Shown in pieces: positions 24,683 through 34,860 of a DNA stretch of 64,000 bases. The notes beneath the pieces are model-generated. The model saw only the letters and a program-made list of their open reading frames with translations, did no database searches and was not told the origin of the DNA. Made by a program: the position numbers and the translations under genes. The DNA comes from Citrobacter amalonaticus (lineage in GTDB: Bacteria > Pseudomonadota > Gammaproteobacteria > Enterobacterales > Enterobacteriaceae). The stretch covers positions 1,010,962-1,074,961 of the forward strand of contig NZ_JAGTXM010000002.1 in NCBI RefSeq assembly GCF_018252635.1, given 5' to 3'. Positions within the stretch are counted from its first letter, which is position 1; each line of letters opens with the position of its first letter.

Positions 24683-24925
24683 ATGCCGAAGAAAAATGAG
24701 GCGCCGGTCAGCTTTGAAACCTCGCTGAACGAGCTGGAGCAAATTGTAACGCGTCTGGAAAGTGGCGATCTGCCGCTGGAAGAGGCGCTCAACGAATTCG
24801 AACGTGGCGTGCAGCTGGCACGTCAGGGACAGGTGAAATTGCAACAGGCTGAACAGCGTGTGCAAATCCTGCTGTCTGACAATGAAGACGCATCCCCTAC
24901 GCCTTTTACAGCGGATAATGAATAA
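24683..24925 (+). CDS. xseB: Exonuclease VII small subunit
   Basis: XseB binds XseA to form exonuclease VII, which degrades single-stranded DNA from both ends. The 80-residue helical product has the standard length and core [31 protein letters not shown]. It is first of xseB-ispA-dxs; its TAA abuts the ispA ATG (TAAATG), so translation is coupled. The large subunit gene is not in the window. Confidence 0.97.
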   Translation: MPKKNEAPVSFETSLNELEQIVTRLESGDLPLEEALNEFERGVQLARQGQVKLQQAEQRVQILLSDNEDASPTPFTADNE

Positions 24926-25825
24926 ATGGATTTTTCGCAGCAGCTTCAGGCCTGTGTCGAGCAGGCTAATCAGGCGCTGAGCCGTTTTATTGCCCCACTG
25001 CCCTTTCAGAACACTCCCGTGGTTGAAACCATGCAGTATGGCGCATTATTAGGCGGTAAACGTCTGCGTCCGTTTCTGGTGTATGCCACCGGTCAGATGT
25101 TTGGTATCAGCCTGAGTACCCTGGATGCCCCGGCAGCAGCCGTTGAGTGCATTCACGCTTACTCACTGATCCATGACGATCTGCCGGCAATGGACGATGA
25201 CGATCTGCGTCGCGGCTTGCCAACCTGTCACGTCAAGTTTGGCGAGGCAAATGCCATTCTGGCAGGTGATGCCCTGCAAACGCTGGCGTTCTCGATTATC
25301 AGCGATGCCCCAATGCCGGAAGTCGCTGACCGCGATCGGATCGCGATGATTTCCGAACTGGCGAGCGCCAGCGGGATCGCCGGCATGTGTGGTGGTCAGG
25401 CGCTGGATCTCGACGCCGAAGGTAAACAGGTCCCGCTGGAGGCGCTGGAGAAAATCCATCGTCATAAGACGGGCGCACTGATTCGCGCCGCGGTTCGCCT
25501 GGGGGCGTTAAGTGCCGGAGAAAAAGGCAGAAATGCGCTGCCAGTACTCGACAAATACGCAGAAAGTATCGGCCTGGCGTTCCAGGTTCAGGATGACATT
25601 CTGGATGTGGTGGGCGATACTGCAACGTTGGGTAAACGTCAGGGTGCCGACCAGCAGCTTGGCAAAAGTACCTATCCTGCACTTCTGGGCCTTGAGCAAG
25701 CCCGGAATAAAGCCCGGGATTTAATCGCAGAGGCTCGCCAGTCGCTAAATCAACTGGCCGCGCAGTCACTCGATACCTCGGCACTGGAAGCGCTAGCGGA
25801 CTACATAATCCAGCGTAATAAATGA
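24926..25825 (+). CDS. ispA: Farnesyl diphosphate synthase
   Basis: IspA condenses IPP with DMAPP and GPP to farnesyl diphosphate, used for undecaprenyl phosphate, quinones and haem O. The 299 residues match E. coli. The first Asp-rich motif is DDLPAMDDDDLRRG (from residue 84), and the second is QDDILDVVGD. GGKRLRP (44-50) binds diphosphate. It is cotranscribed between xseB and dxs. Confidence 0.98.
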   Translation: MDFSQQLQACVEQANQALSRFIAPLPFQNTPVVETMQYGALLGGKRLRPFLVYATGQMFGISLSTLDAPAAAVECIHAYSLIHDDLPAMDDDDLRRGLPTCHVKFGEANAILAGDALQTLAFSIISDAPMPEVADRDRIAMISELASASGIAGMCGGQALDLDAEGKQVPLEALEKIHRHKTGALIRAAVRLGALSAGEKGRNALPVLDKYAESIGLAFQVQDDILDVVGDTATLGKRQGADQQLGKSTYPALLGLEQARNKARDLIAEARQSLNQLAAQSLDTSALEALADYIIQRNK

Positions 25826-25852
25826 ACACTCTGTCTTACTTAAAGGCCTCTG

Positions 25853-27715
25853 ATGAGTTTTGATATCGCCAAATACCCTACCCTGGCACTGGTCGACTCC
25901 ACCCAGGAGTTACGACTGCTACCAAAAGAGAGTCTGCCGAAACTGTGCGACGAACTGCGCCGCTATTTACTCGACAGCGTCAGTCGTTCCAGCGGCCACT
26001 TCGCCTCCGGGCTGGGCACGGTTGAACTGACCGTGGCGCTACACTATGTCTATAACACCCCGTTTGACCAGCTCATCTGGGATGTGGGTCATCAGGCCTA
26101 TCCGCACAAAATTTTGACGGGGCGTCGCGATAAAATTGGCACCATCCGCCAGAAAGGCGGTCTGCACCCGTTCCCCTGGCGCGGTGAAAGCGAATACGAT
26201 GTCCTGAGCGTGGGTCACTCTTCCACCTCCATCAGCGCCGGCATCGGCGTGGCGGTTGCTGCGGAAAAAGAGGGCAAAGATCGCCGTACCGTCTGCGTGA
26301 TTGGCGACGGGGCGATTACTGCCGGAATGGCGTTTGAGGCGATGAACCACGCGGGCGATATCAAACCGGATATGCTCGTCATCCTCAACGATAACGAAAT
26401 GTCGATTTCCGAGAACGTCGGCGCGCTGAACAATCATCTCGCACAGTTGCTCTCCGGTAAGCTCTATTCTTCCCTGCGTGAAGGCGGCAAGAAAGTCTTT
26501 TCTGGCGTACCGCCGATCAAAGAACTGCTCAAACGCACCGAAGAACATATCAAAGGTATGGTCGTGCCCGGCACGCTGTTTGAAGAGCTGGGCTTTAACT
26601 ACATTGGTCCGGTGGACGGTCACGATGTATTGGGGCTTATCACCACGCTGAAGAACATGCGCGACCTGAAAGGCCCGCAGTTCCTGCATATCATGACCAA
26701 AAAAGGCCGTGGTTATGAGCCAGCGGAAAAAGACCCGATCACCTTCCACGCGGTGCCGAAATTCGATCCCTCCAGCGGTTGTCTGCCGAAAAGCAGCGGC
26801 GGTCTGCCAAGCTATTCGAAAATCTTCGGCGACTGGCTGTGCGAAACGGCGGCCAAAGACAGTAAGCTGATGGCGATCACCCCAGCCATGCGCGAAGGCT
26901 CCGGCATGGTCGAATTCTCGCGCAAATTCCCGGACCGTTACTTTGACGTGGCGATTGCCGAGCAGCACGCGGTGACCTTTGCCGCCGGACTGGCGATTGG
27001 CGGTTACAAACCGGTTGTCGCCATCTACTCAACCTTCCTGCAACGTGCCTACGATCAGGTGCTGCACGATGTGGCGATCCAAAAACTGCCGGTCATGTTT
27101 GCCATTGACCGTGCGGGGATCGTCGGCGCGGACGGACAGACCCACCAGGGAGCGTTTGATCTCTCTTATCTGCGCTGCATCCCGGAGATGGTCATCATGA
27201 CCCCGAGCGATGAGAACGAATGCCGCCAGATGCTGTTTACCGGTTATCACTACAGCGATGGCCCGACGGCGGTGCGTTATCCGCGCGGTAACGCCGTAGG
27301 CGTTGAGCTAACGCCGCTGGAGAAACTGCCGATCGGAAAAGGCGTGGTGAAGCGTCACGGCGAAAAGCTGGCGATCCTAAACTTCGGTACCTTAATGCCG
27401 GAAGCGACGAAAGCCGCAGAATCTCTCAACGCCACGCTGGTCGACATGCGCTTTGTGAAACCAGTGGATGAAGCGCTGATCCTCGAAATGGCAGCGCGTC
27501 ATGACGCGCTGGTCACCGTGGAAGAAAATGCCATCATGGGCGGTGCGGGCAGTGGCGTAAACGAAGTGCTGATGGCGCATCGCAAACCGATTCCGGTGCT
27601 TAACATCGGCTTGCCGGATTACTTCATTCCGCAAGGAACGCAGGAGGAAGCCCGCGCCGAGTTGGGTCTGGATGCTGCGGGCATTGAGGCCAAAATCAAG
27701 GCCTGGCTGGCATAA
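25853..27715 (+). CDS. dxs: 1-deoxy-D-xylulose-5-phosphate synthase
   Basis: Dxs makes DXP from pyruvate and glyceraldehyde-3-phosphate with thiamin diphosphate. It is the first enzyme of the MEP isoprenoid route and also supplies thiamin and pyridoxal synthesis. The 620 residues match E. coli. The ThDP motif is [18 protein letters not shown] ending near LNDN; the transketolase-like segment [13 protein letters not shown] and the C-terminal [13 protein letters not shown] domain are present. It starts 27 bases after ispA. Confidence 0.98.
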   Translation: MSFDIAKYPTLALVDSTQELRLLPKESLPKLCDELRRYLLDSVSRSSGHFASGLGTVELTVALHYVYNTPFDQLIWDVGHQAYPHKILTGRRDKIGTIRQKGGLHPFPWRGESEYDVLSVGHSSTSISAGIGVAVAAEKEGKDRRTVCVIGDGAITAGMAFEAMNHAGDIKPDMLVILNDNEMSISENVGALNNHLAQLLSGKLYSSLREGGKKVFSGVPPIKELLKRTEEHIKGMVVPGTLFEELGFNYIGPVDGHDVLGLITTLKNMRDLKGPQFLHIMTKKGRGYEPAEKDPITFHAVPKFDPSSGCLPKSSGGLPSYSKIFGDWLCETAAKDSKLMAITPAMREGSGMVEFSRKFPDRYFDVAIAEQHAVTFAAGLAIGGYKPVVAIYSTFLQRAYDQVLHDVAIQKLPVMFAIDRAGIVGADGQTHQGAFDLSYLRCIPEMVIMTPSDENECRQMLFTGYHYSDGPTAVRYPRGNAVGVELTPLEKLPIGKGVVKRHGEKLAILNFGTLMPEATKAAESLNATLVDMRFVKPVDEALILEMAARHDALVTVEENAIMGGAGSGVNEVLMAHRKPIPVLNIGLPDYFIPQGTQEEARAELGLDAAGIEAKIKAWLA

Positions 27716-27722
27716 TCCCCCC

Positions 27723-27768
27723 TTCGCTCCTGCTATGCTTAACTCATAACGAGCATAACAGGAGCGAA
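27723..27768. repeat. 17-base inverted repeat between dxs and yajO
   Basis: TTCGCTCCTGCTATGCT (27723-27739) and AGCATAACAGGAGCGAA (27752-27768) pair at 16 of 17 positions around a 13-base or shorter loop. The yajO ribosome site (AGGAGCG) lies in the right arm. It could terminate dxs messages, restrain yajO translation, or be a dyad operator. Confidence 0.6.
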
Positions 27769-27771
27769 ATA

Positions 27772-28746
27772 ATGCAATACAACATCTTAGGAAAAACGGA
27801 CCTTCGGGTTTCCCGCCTTTGTCTGGGCTGCATGACGTTCGGCGAGCCGAATCGCGGTAACCACGCCTGGACGCTTCCCGAAGAGAGCAGTCGCCCTATC
27901 ATCAAACGCGCCCTTGAGGGCGGTATTAACTTTTTCGATACCTCGAACAACTACTCAGCCGGCAGCAGCGAAGAGATCGTCGGTCGCGCTCTGCGCGATT
28001 TCGCGCGTCGTGACGAGGTGGTGGTCGCCACCAAAGTATTCAACCGGGTGGATGATCTGCCGGAAGGTTTATCCCGCGCGCAAATTCTGCGTTCTATCGA
28101 TGACAGTCTCAGACGACTGGGGATGGACTACGTCGATATCCTGCAAATTCACCGCTGGGATTACAACACGCCGATTGAAGAGACGCTGGAAGCGTTAAAC
28201 GATGTGGTCAAGGCCGGGAAAGCACGTTATATCGGCGCGTCATCAATGCACGCATCACAGTTTGCCCAGGCGCTGGCGCTGCAAAAACAGCACGGCTGGG
28301 CGCAGTTTGTCAGTATGCAAGACCACTATAACCTGATCTACCGCGAAGAAGAGCGTGAAATGCTGCCGCTTTGCTATCAGGAAGGCGTGGCGGTGATCCC
28401 GTGGAGCCCGCTGGCCAGAGGGCGCCTGACGCGTCCGTGGGGAGAGACCACCGCCCGCCTGGTTTCTGACGAAGTGGGAAAAAAGCTGTATAGCGAAAGC
28501 GACGAAAATGATGCGCAAATTGCCGCACGGCTGACCGGTGTGAGCGAAGAACTTGGCGCGACACGCGCTCAGGTGGCGCTGGCGTGGCTGTTGAGCAAAC
28601 CGGGCATTGCCGCGCCGATTATTGGCACCTCACGGGAAGAACAGCTCGATGAGTTGCTGAATGCCGTGGATCTCACGCTGAAACCTGAGCATATCGCCGA
28701 ACTGGAAACGCCGTACAAACCGCATCCGGTGGCGGGATATAAATAA
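27772..28746 (+). CDS. yajO: YajO, aldo-keto reductase
   Basis: NADPH-dependent aldo-keto reductase family protein; the E. coli homologue has been linked to xylulose-type chemistry in thiamin synthesis, but the physiological substrate is not settled. The 324 residues match E. coli. The AKR tetrad is visible: Asp in FFDTSNNY, Tyr in NNYSAG, Lys in VVATKVF and His in LQIHRWDYN. The cofactor-binding region GTSREEQLDELL is present. It lies after dxs, behind an inverted repeat covering its ribosome site. Confidence 0.96.
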   Translation: MQYNILGKTDLRVSRLCLGCMTFGEPNRGNHAWTLPEESSRPIIKRALEGGINFFDTSNNYSAGSSEEIVGRALRDFARRDEVVVATKVFNRVDDLPEGLSRAQILRSIDDSLRRLGMDYVDILQIHRWDYNTPIEETLEALNDVVKAGKARYIGASSMHASQFAQALALQKQHGWAQFVSMQDHYNLIYREEEREMLPLCYQEGVAVIPWSPLARGRLTRPWGETTARLVSDEVGKKLYSESDENDAQIAARLTGVSEELGATRAQVALAWLLSKPGIAAPIIGTSREEQLDELLNAVDLTLKPEHIAELETPYKPHPVAGYK

Positions 28747-28754
28747 GGAAATGT

Positions 28755-28826
28755 GCCCGATGGCGCTTCGCTTATCGGGCCTACACACGATCCCAGGCCG
28801 GAAAAGGCGGTTACGCCGCCATCCGG
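28755..28826. repeat. REP pair (BIME-like) between yajO and pgpA
   Basis: Two inverted REP units: GCCCGATGGCGC...CTTATCGGGCCTAC (28755-28784), and on the opposite strand CCGGATGGCGGCG...CCTTTTCCGGCCT (28795-28826). These match the enterobacterial REP palindrome (GCCnGATGnCG). They lie between convergent stops and may stabilise 3' ends. Confidence 0.85.
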
Positions 28827-28840
28827 TAAATCGCAACGCG

Positions 28841-29356
28841 TTAAATCACGCCAATCGGCCAGTGATGCCCGATGAAATAGAGGATCCCGGCAGAAATCAC
28901 CCCGGCAACAATATCGTCCACCATGATCCCCATCCCGCCATGCACATTGCGATCGAACCAACGGATCGGCCACGGCTTCCACATATCGAGAATACGGAAA
29001 ATCACAAACCCGGCGGCGACCCACTGCCAGTCATTGCTCGGCAGCGCCATCAGCGTGATCCACATTCCGATGAACTCATCCCAGACGATGCTACCGTGAT
29101 CGTGCACCCCCATGTCTTTTGCCGTCTGATGGCAAAGATAGACACCAATACAGATCCCCAGCATCACCACCAGCGAATAAAGCTGCCACGGCAGAAAAGT
29201 CATCAGATACCAGAAGGGGATCGCCGCCAGCGATCCCATCGTGCCGGGAATAATCGGACTGAGGCCGCTGCCAAATCCGGTAGCCAGTAAATGCCACGGG
29301 TTAAGCAGATTCAGACGGCTTTTGGCGACATCTTTATGGCGTGGCAAAATGGTCAT
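28841..29356 (-). CDS. pgpA: Phosphatidylglycerophosphatase A
   Basis: PgpA dephosphorylates phosphatidylglycerophosphate to phosphatidylglycerol in the inner membrane. The 171-residue product starts [15 protein letters not shown] at 29356. [21 protein letters not shown] and [11 protein letters not shown] are family segments, and [15 protein letters not shown] and [14 protein letters not shown] are also conserved. The chosen start overlaps thiL by 23 bases; a longer frame would overlap further. Confidence 0.96.
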   Translation of the reverse strand: MTILPRHKDVAKSRLNLLNPWHLLATGFGSGLSPIIPGTMGSLAAIPFWYLMTFLPWQLYSLVVMLGICIGVYLCHQTAKDMGVHDHGSIVWDEFIGMWITLMALPSNDWQWVAAGFVIFRILDMWKPWPIRWFDRNVHGGMGIMVDDIVAGVISAGILYFIGHHWPIGVI

Positions 29357-30311
29357 ATCCTTTCCAGTCAAAGGTGACAGACGTTCCGTCACGCATGAAA
29401 TGAATCCCTTCCACATCCGCACTCATCTGCCCGATGCAGGTAAAGGCAACGCCAAGCTGGCCCATAGCCACCTCCAGCGCACCGCGATTCAACTCCGGTA
29501 CCGTAAAGCATAACTCATAGTCTTCACCGCCAGACAGCGCCCAACGCAGCGCCTGTTCAGTTTCGACGTGACGCGTCATCGCGTCTGACCAGGGCAGCGC
29601 ATCAAGATCGACTCGTGCACCGCAGGCGCTGGCTTTAACAATATGTCCAAGATCGGAAATCAATCCGTCGGAGAGATCAATCGCCGCGCTGGCCAGATCG
29701 CGCAGCGCCTGGCCCTGCAAAATACGCGGCGTCGGGCGCAGGTGGCGTTTTAGCAGATATTCACGATCGCCAGCATCCGCTACCTGCAAGCGATTCTGCA
29801 AAATAGCCAGACCCGCCGCGCTATCGCCCGGCGTGCCGGTCACGTAGATCCAGTCGCCCGGTTTCGCCCCAGAACGTTTCAGAGCGCGTCCGGCAGGAAC
29901 AAAGCCGTGGATACCCAGCGTCATCGCCAGCGGCCCCCGTGTGGTGTCGCCGCCAATCAGTTGCATATCATAGTAATTCAGGAGTTCAAACAGGCTGTCG
30001 CTGAAGGTCTCCAGCCAGCGTTCGTCCACCTCGGGCAAAGTGATCGCCAGCGTCAGCCACGCCGGATCCGCGCCCATTGCCGCCAGATCGCTTAAATTCA
30101 CTGCCAGCGCTTTGTACGCCAGATCGGCAGGATCAATGTCGGTCAGGAAGTGGTTGCCCGCCACCAGCGTATCAGTGCTGATCGCCAGCGTCTGTTTATC
30201 GGGGATGTTCAGAAGTGCGCAGTCGTCGCCAATACCGGTTTCGACGTCAAGACGAGAGCTTCTGACACGGTCAAAATAACGGGCAATCAGGGAAAACTCG
30301 CCGCATGCCAT
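29334..30311 (-). CDS. thiL: Thiamin-monophosphate kinase
   Basis: ThiL phosphorylates thiamin monophosphate to the active diphosphate with ATP and Mg2+. The 325 residues match E. coli. Metal and ATP sites are visible: [13 protein letters not shown] near residues 21-33, [16 protein letters not shown] and [12 protein letters not shown]. It lies between nusB and pgpA, a conserved order, and 77 bases after nusB with a hairpin between. Confidence 0.97.
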   Translation of the reverse strand: MACGEFSLIARYFDRVRSSRLDVETGIGDDCALLNIPDKQTLAISTDTLVAGNHFLTDIDPADLAYKALAVNLSDLAAMGADPAWLTLAITLPEVDERWLETFSDSLFELLNYYDMQLIGGDTTRGPLAMTLGIHGFVPAGRALKRSGAKPGDWIYVTGTPGDSAAGLAILQNRLQVADAGDREYLLKRHLRPTPRILQGQALRDLASAAIDLSDGLISDLGHIVKASACGARVDLDALPWSDAMTRHVETEQALRWALSGGEDYELCFTVPELNRGALEVAMGQLGVAFTCIGQMSADVEGIHFMRDGTSVTFDWKGYDHFATP

Positions 30312-30331
30312 ACGTTATGCCTCAGCAGAAA

Positions 30332-30381
30332 AAATGAAAAAGCCGCCAGAGGAGAGGAATTGCTTCCACTTCGCTGACGGC
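30332..30381 (-). terminator. Hairpin after nusB (attenuator-like)
   Basis: On the minus strand GCCGTCAG and CTGGCGGC (one G-T pair) flank a loop of about 30 bases and are followed by TTTTTC. It lies in the nusB-thiL gap, so it may partly terminate before thiL-pgpA. Confidence 0.5.
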
Positions 30382-30388
30382 CTGGAGA

Positions 30389-30808
30389 TTACTTTTTGTT
30401 GGGGCGAATCGCAGGCGCTGCTTTATCCAGAACGCCATTGACGAACTTGTGGCTGTCTTCCGCACCGAACGTTTTCGCCAGTTCGATCGCTTCGTTGATG
30501 GCCACTTTGTATGGCACATCACTGCGTTTTGACAGCTCGAACAGCGCAATACGCAGTACAGCTTTTTCCACCTGACCCAGCTCTTCCAGCAGACGAGACA
30601 GATAAGGCTTCATCAGGCCATCCAGGTACGCGCTGTTAGTCGCCACCCCGGACAGCAGTTCGCGGAAGTACATGACGTCAACATCTTTCACGTCCTGTTC
30701 TGCCAGGAACTGGTATTCAACATCAGCGATGTCGTTCTGGGACAACTGCCAGGAGTAGAGCGCCTGAACGGCACACTCACGAGCGCGGCGACGAGCAGCA
30801 GGTTTCAC
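30389..30808 (-). CDS. nusB: NusB, transcription antitermination factor
   Basis: NusB with NusE (S10) binds boxA RNA in rRNA antitermination. The 139 residues match E. coli, beginning [24 protein letters not shown], with the Arg-rich RNA-binding N-terminus. The C-terminal part has [18 protein letters not shown] and FVNGVLDK. It lies 19 bases downstream of ribE in the ribD-ribE-nusB order. Confidence 0.98.
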   Translation of the reverse strand: MKPAARRRARECAVQALYSWQLSQNDIADVEYQFLAEQDVKDVDVMYFRELLSGVATNSAYLDGLMKPYLSRLLEELGQVEKAVLRIALFELSKRSDVPYKVAINEAIELAKTFGAEDSHKFVNGVLDKAAPAIRPNKK

Positions 30809-30827
30809 GGATTTCCCCTTACAAAAA

Positions 30828-31298
30828 TCAGGCCTTAATGGCTTTCAATACATTAATCATTTCAAGCGCGGTCAATGCAGCTTCCGCGCCTTTGTTGCCA
30901 GCTTTGGTGCCAGCACGTTCGATAGCTTGTTCAATGCTTTCGGTAGTCAGGACGCCAAAGGCGACCGGAATTTCGCTGTCCTGAGCGACATGCGCCAGGC
31001 CATTGCTTGCACCGCCAGCGACATATTCGAAGTGAGCTGTGCCGCCACGAATAACCGTACCCAGCGCAATCACCGCATCATATTTACCGGTTTTCGCCAG
31101 CGCGCCCGCTGCCAGCGGCAGTTCGTAGGCACCTGGAACCCAGACAACGGTAATATTTTCATCTTTGACCTGGCCAATACGTTTCAGGGCGTCAATTGCA
31201 CCTTCCAGCAGGCTGTCGTTGATAAAGTTGTTGAAACGCGCAATGGTGATGGCGACGCGAGCGTCCGGAGTAGCAACGTTAGCTTCAATAATGTTCAT
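30828..31298 (-). CDS. ribE: 6,7-dimethyl-8-ribityllumazine synthase
   Basis: Lumazine synthase condenses the RibA/RibD product with the RibB product, the step before riboflavin. The 156-residue product begins [17 protein letters not shown] at 31298. [15 protein letters not shown] and [15 protein letters not shown] are substrate-site segments (His in the latter). A longer frame upstream is not conserved. It is also called ribH in many genomes. It lies 87 bases after ribD. Confidence 0.97.
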
Positions 31299-31385
31299 AT
31301 TCTTCCTTCGGGTTCGATATGGCCCCGTAAGGGGGGCGGATTTTATCATAATATTCTGTGCGCTGCTTCTTATTATTCGAAAGCC

Positions 31386-32489
31386 TCACGCAGGGGTTAA
31401 ATGCAGGCAAACGTCCGGGCCCACCTGGCGTATCTCATTGAATTTGAAATGGGGGGCGTTAGCCAGTTTCTCAAGTCCTGGCAACACACATAATCCCCTG
31501 GCATCACTGCCTAACAGTGTAGGCGCAAGATAGACGATAAGCTCGTCAACCACACCGGCCTGTAAGAGGGCACCGGCGAGTGTCGGCCCTGCCTCTACCC
31601 ACAGACTGTTAATCTGCTGTTTGCCCAGCAGCATCATCAGTACCACCAGATCCAGATGACCGTTATGCTCTGGCACAATCATCGTACGGACCGAATCGGG
31701 CCAGACACGCGCATCTTCTTTTGTGCGCGCAATCCAGGTTTCCCCAGGCTGTTGCACCAGACGATGTTCAGGCATCACGCGGTTCTGGCTGTCTATCACA
31801 ATCCGCACCGGCTGGCGCACGGCATCCTGCGGATAAACCGCCTGCGTCGCGTCGCCCAGTTCGGACCAGCGCACGGTGAGCTGCGGGTCGTCTGCCAGCA
31901 CCGTCGCGCTACTGGTTAAAATGGCGTGGCTTTGCGCGCGCAAACGCTGAACGTCACGGCGCGCCTCTGGTGAGGTAATCCACTGGCTTTCGCCGCTGGC
32001 CATCGCCGTGCGACCATCCAGCGAAGCGCCGAGTTTCAGTTGCACATACGGAAATCCGGTCCGCATGCGTTTGAGGAAGCCTTTGTTTAACGCTTCAACT
32101 TCGCTCATCATCAGCCCATGGCTGACGTCGATACCCGCCTGTTGCAGGCGATATAACCCGCGTCCCGCCACTTGCGGATTGGGATCCTGCATCGCCGCTA
32201 CCACACGAGAAACGCCAGCGGCAATCAGCGCGTCACAACACGGCGGTGTACGACCGTGATGGCTGCATGGTTCGAGGGTGACGTAAGCCGTTGCGCCTTT
32301 GGCCTTATCGCCGGCCATGCGCAGGGCATGCACTTCCGCATGCGGTTCGCCGGCACGGTGATGATAACCTTCGCCGACAATCTCGCCTTCGTTGACGATC
32401 ACGCAGCCGACATTAGGGTTGGGATGGGTGGTAAACCGCCCGCGCTGCGCCAGCTTCAGCGCTCGCGCCATGTATAACTCATCCTGCAT
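31386..32489 (-). CDS. ribD: Bifunctional riboflavin deaminase/reductase RibD
   Basis: RibD deaminates and then reduces the early pyrimidine intermediates of riboflavin synthesis. The 367 residues match E. coli. The N-terminal deaminase carries the zinc motif His50-Ala-Glu52 (PHAEVHAL) and Cys75/Cys84 (LEPCSHHGRTPPC). The C-terminal half is the NADPH reductase (LKLGASLDGRTA, WVEAGPTLAGALLQAG). It starts three bases after the nrdR stop, so they share a transcript. Confidence 0.97.
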   Translation of the reverse strand: MQDELYMARALKLAQRGRFTTHPNPNVGCVIVNEGEIVGEGYHHRAGEPHAEVHALRMAGDKAKGATAYVTLEPCSHHGRTPPCCDALIAAGVSRVVAAMQDPNPQVAGRGLYRLQQAGIDVSHGLMMSEVEALNKGFLKRMRTGFPYVQLKLGASLDGRTAMASGESQWITSPEARRDVQRLRAQSHAILTSSATVLADDPQLTVRWSELGDATQAVYPQDAVRQPVRIVIDSQNRVMPEHRLVQQPGETWIARTKEDARVWPDSVRTMIVPEHNGHLDLVVLMMLLGKQQINSLWVEAGPTLAGALLQAGVVDELIVYLAPTLLGSDARGLCVLPGLEKLANAPHFKFNEIRQVGPDVCLHLTPA

Positions 32490-32492
32490 GGC

Positions 32493-32978
<486 letters not shown>

Positions 32979-33094
32979 TTAACCTGAACTGGCGTGACAA
33001 CAAAGGCGCAACGCTTTTGAGACAATGGATCGATGTCTTAGCACAATTTACGATCTACCATTAGGTCATCGCGAATAGTCAGGAAATAAGAAAG

Positions 33095-33634
33095 ATGACA
33101 AGACGTTACCTAAGAATTCTCCTGGTGGGAAGTCTCTTTAGTCTGAGCGCCTGCGCGCAACAAAGCGAAGTACGCCAGATGCATCAGAGCGTTTCGGCAC
33201 TCAATAAAGAGATGAATCAGCTTAATCAGGAAACCGTAAAGATTACCCAGCAAAACAGCCTGAACGTCAAATCAACCAGCGGCGTTTATCTGCTACCGGG
33301 TTCGAATACCCCGGCACGTCTGAACAGTCAGATCGGTACACTGCGCATGTCGCTTATCAACATCGCGCCAAACGCGGCTGGCACCCGGGTGACGCTGCGT
33401 ATTCAGGGGGAGTCAAACGATCCGCTGCCAGCGTTTAGCGGCACCGTTGAATACGGGCAAATTCAGGGAACAACTGACAATTATCAGGAAGTGAATGTGC
33501 AGAATCAGTTGATTAATGCGCCGGCTAGCGTGCTGGCACCCAGTGATGTAGACATCCCGCTGCAACTGAATAACCTGACCCCCGATCAATTAGGGTTTGT
33601 GCGTATCCACGACATCCAGCCTGTTACGCAATAA
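33095..33634 (+). CDS. yajI: YajI family lipoprotein
   Basis: A 179-residue predicted lipoprotein of unknown function (DUF3251-type, recognised from E. coli YajI). The signal peptide MTRRYLRILLVGSLFSLSAC ends in lipobox LSAC, with Cys20 as lipid site. Residues 25-60 form a Gln/Asn-rich helical or coiled segment (MHQSVSALNKEMNQLNQE); the rest is beta-rich. The gap 32943-33094 before it holds only promoter DNA. AGGAAATAAGAAAG precedes the ATG. Confidence 0.92.
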   Translation: MTRRYLRILLVGSLFSLSACAQQSEVRQMHQSVSALNKEMNQLNQETVKITQQNSLNVKSTSGVYLLPGSNTPARLNSQIGTLRMSLINIAPNAAGTRVTLRIQGESNDPLPAFSGTVEYGQIQGTTDNYQEVNVQNQLINAPASVLAPSDVDIPLQLNNLTPDQLGFVRIHDIQPVTQ

Positions 33635-33766
33635 ACTTCCTTGCGGAACGTTTTGTGCGTTCCGCAACATCCACTCCCGATCTTTTGTGACTCCTCTGAC
33701 ATCCACGTCATTTTTTGCCAACGTTGGCAATTGGCATGAAAGTCAGTACAATCCCCGCGCCAAAGT

Positions 33767-33848
33767 ACGCAAACGTGAACGCAATCGATTACGCAAATGA
33801 TAGAACTGTGAAACAAGACATATTTTTGTGAGCAATGATTTCTATAAT
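33767..33848 (+). promoter_or_regulatory. tsx promoter with CRP-like and PurR/CytR-like sites
   Basis: TATAAT at 33843-33848 is a clear -10, about 84 bases before the tsx ATG. Upstream are TGTGA half-sites at 33807-33811 and 33827-33831, one helical turn times two apart. ACGCAAACGT (33767-33776) matches the left half of the PurR consensus, with about 12 of 16 positions overall. In E. coli, tsx is controlled by cAMP-CRP, CytR and DeoR; site identities here are inference. Confidence 0.5.
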
Positions 33849-33931
33849 AGGCTCCCAGAAACACGAAATATTCAGAAACGCTATTTGCGCCTTTTTCACT
33901 CCCGTCAGGGATTTCAAACAGTGGCATACAT

Positions 33932-34816
33932 ATGAAAAAAACATTACTTGCAGCCGGTGCAGTGCTCGCGCTCTCCTCGTCATTCACCGTCAACGCTGCG
34001 GAAAATGACAAACCGCAGTATCTTTCTGACTGGTGGCACCAGAGCGTTAACGTCGTCGGGAGCTATCACACTCGTTTCGGACCGCAGATCCGTAACGATA
34101 CCTATCTGGAATATGAAGCCTTCGCTAAAAAAGACTGGTTCGATTTCTATGGTTACATGGATGCGCCAGTATTCTTCGGTGGTAACACCGACGCGAAAGG
34201 GATCTGGAACCACGGTTCTCCGCTGTTTATGGAAATCGAACCGCGTTTCTCCATCGACAAGTTGACCGGTACTGATCTCAGCTTCGGTCCGTTTAAAGAA
34301 TGGTACTTCGCCAATAACTACATCTACGACATGGGTCGTAACAAAGAGGGTCGTCAGAGCACCTGGTACATGGGTCTGGGAACGGACATTGATACTGGCC
34401 TGCCGATGAGCCTGTCTCTGAACGTATATGCCAAATACCAGTGGCAGAACTACGGCGCTGCAAATGAAAACGAGTGGGACGGCTACCGTTTCAAAGTGAA
34501 ATACTTTGTACCGATTACCGAACTGTGGGGCGGTAACCTGAGCTACATCGGTTTCACCAACTTTGACTGGGGTTCTGATCTCGGCGACAACGACTTCTCC
34601 GATCTGAACGGCAACAAAGCGCGTACCAACGACTCTATTGCCTCCAGCCACATCCTGGCGCTGAACTACGACCACTGGCACTACTCTGTTGTTGCCCGTT
34701 ACTGGCACAACGGTGGTCAATGGAACGACGATGCTGAGCTGAACTTCGGTAAGGGTAACTTCAACGTGCGTTCTACCGGCTGGGGTGGTTACCTGGTTGT
34801 CGGTTACAACTTCTGA
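33932..34816 (+). CDS. tsx: Tsx, nucleoside-specific outer-membrane channel
   Basis: Tsx is a 12-strand beta-barrel that passes nucleosides through the outer membrane and serves as phage and colicin receptor. The 294 residues match E. coli. A 22-residue signal peptide ends at VNAAEN. The mature protein is rich in Trp, Tyr and Phe and ends in an aromatic residue (VVGYNF), typical of barrel insertion. Segment [21 protein letters not shown] is diagnostic. It is followed by a strong terminator. Confidence 0.98.
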   Translation: MKKTLLAAGAVLALSSSFTVNAAENDKPQYLSDWWHQSVNVVGSYHTRFGPQIRNDTYLEYEAFAKKDWFDFYGYMDAPVFFGGNTDAKGIWNHGSPLFMEIEPRFSIDKLTGTDLSFGPFKEWYFANNYIYDMGRNKEGRQSTWYMGLGTDIDTGLPMSLSLNVYAKYQWQNYGAANENEWDGYRFKVKYFVPITELWGGNLSYIGFTNFDWGSDLGDNDFSDLNGNKARTNDSIASSHILALNYDHWHYSVVARYWHNGGQWNDDAELNFGKGNFNVRSTGWGGYLVVGYNF

Positions 34817-34833
34817 TAACCTTCCCTTCTGCA

Positions 34834-34860
34834 AAAGCCAGCCTGAGCGCTGGCTTTTTT
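34834..34860 (+). terminator. Terminator of tsx
   Basis: AAAGCCAGC and GCTGGCTTT form a stem with a CTGAGC loop region and a run of T, 18 bases past tsx. The T-run touches the 3' end of the convergent WYL regulator gene. Confidence 0.9.
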
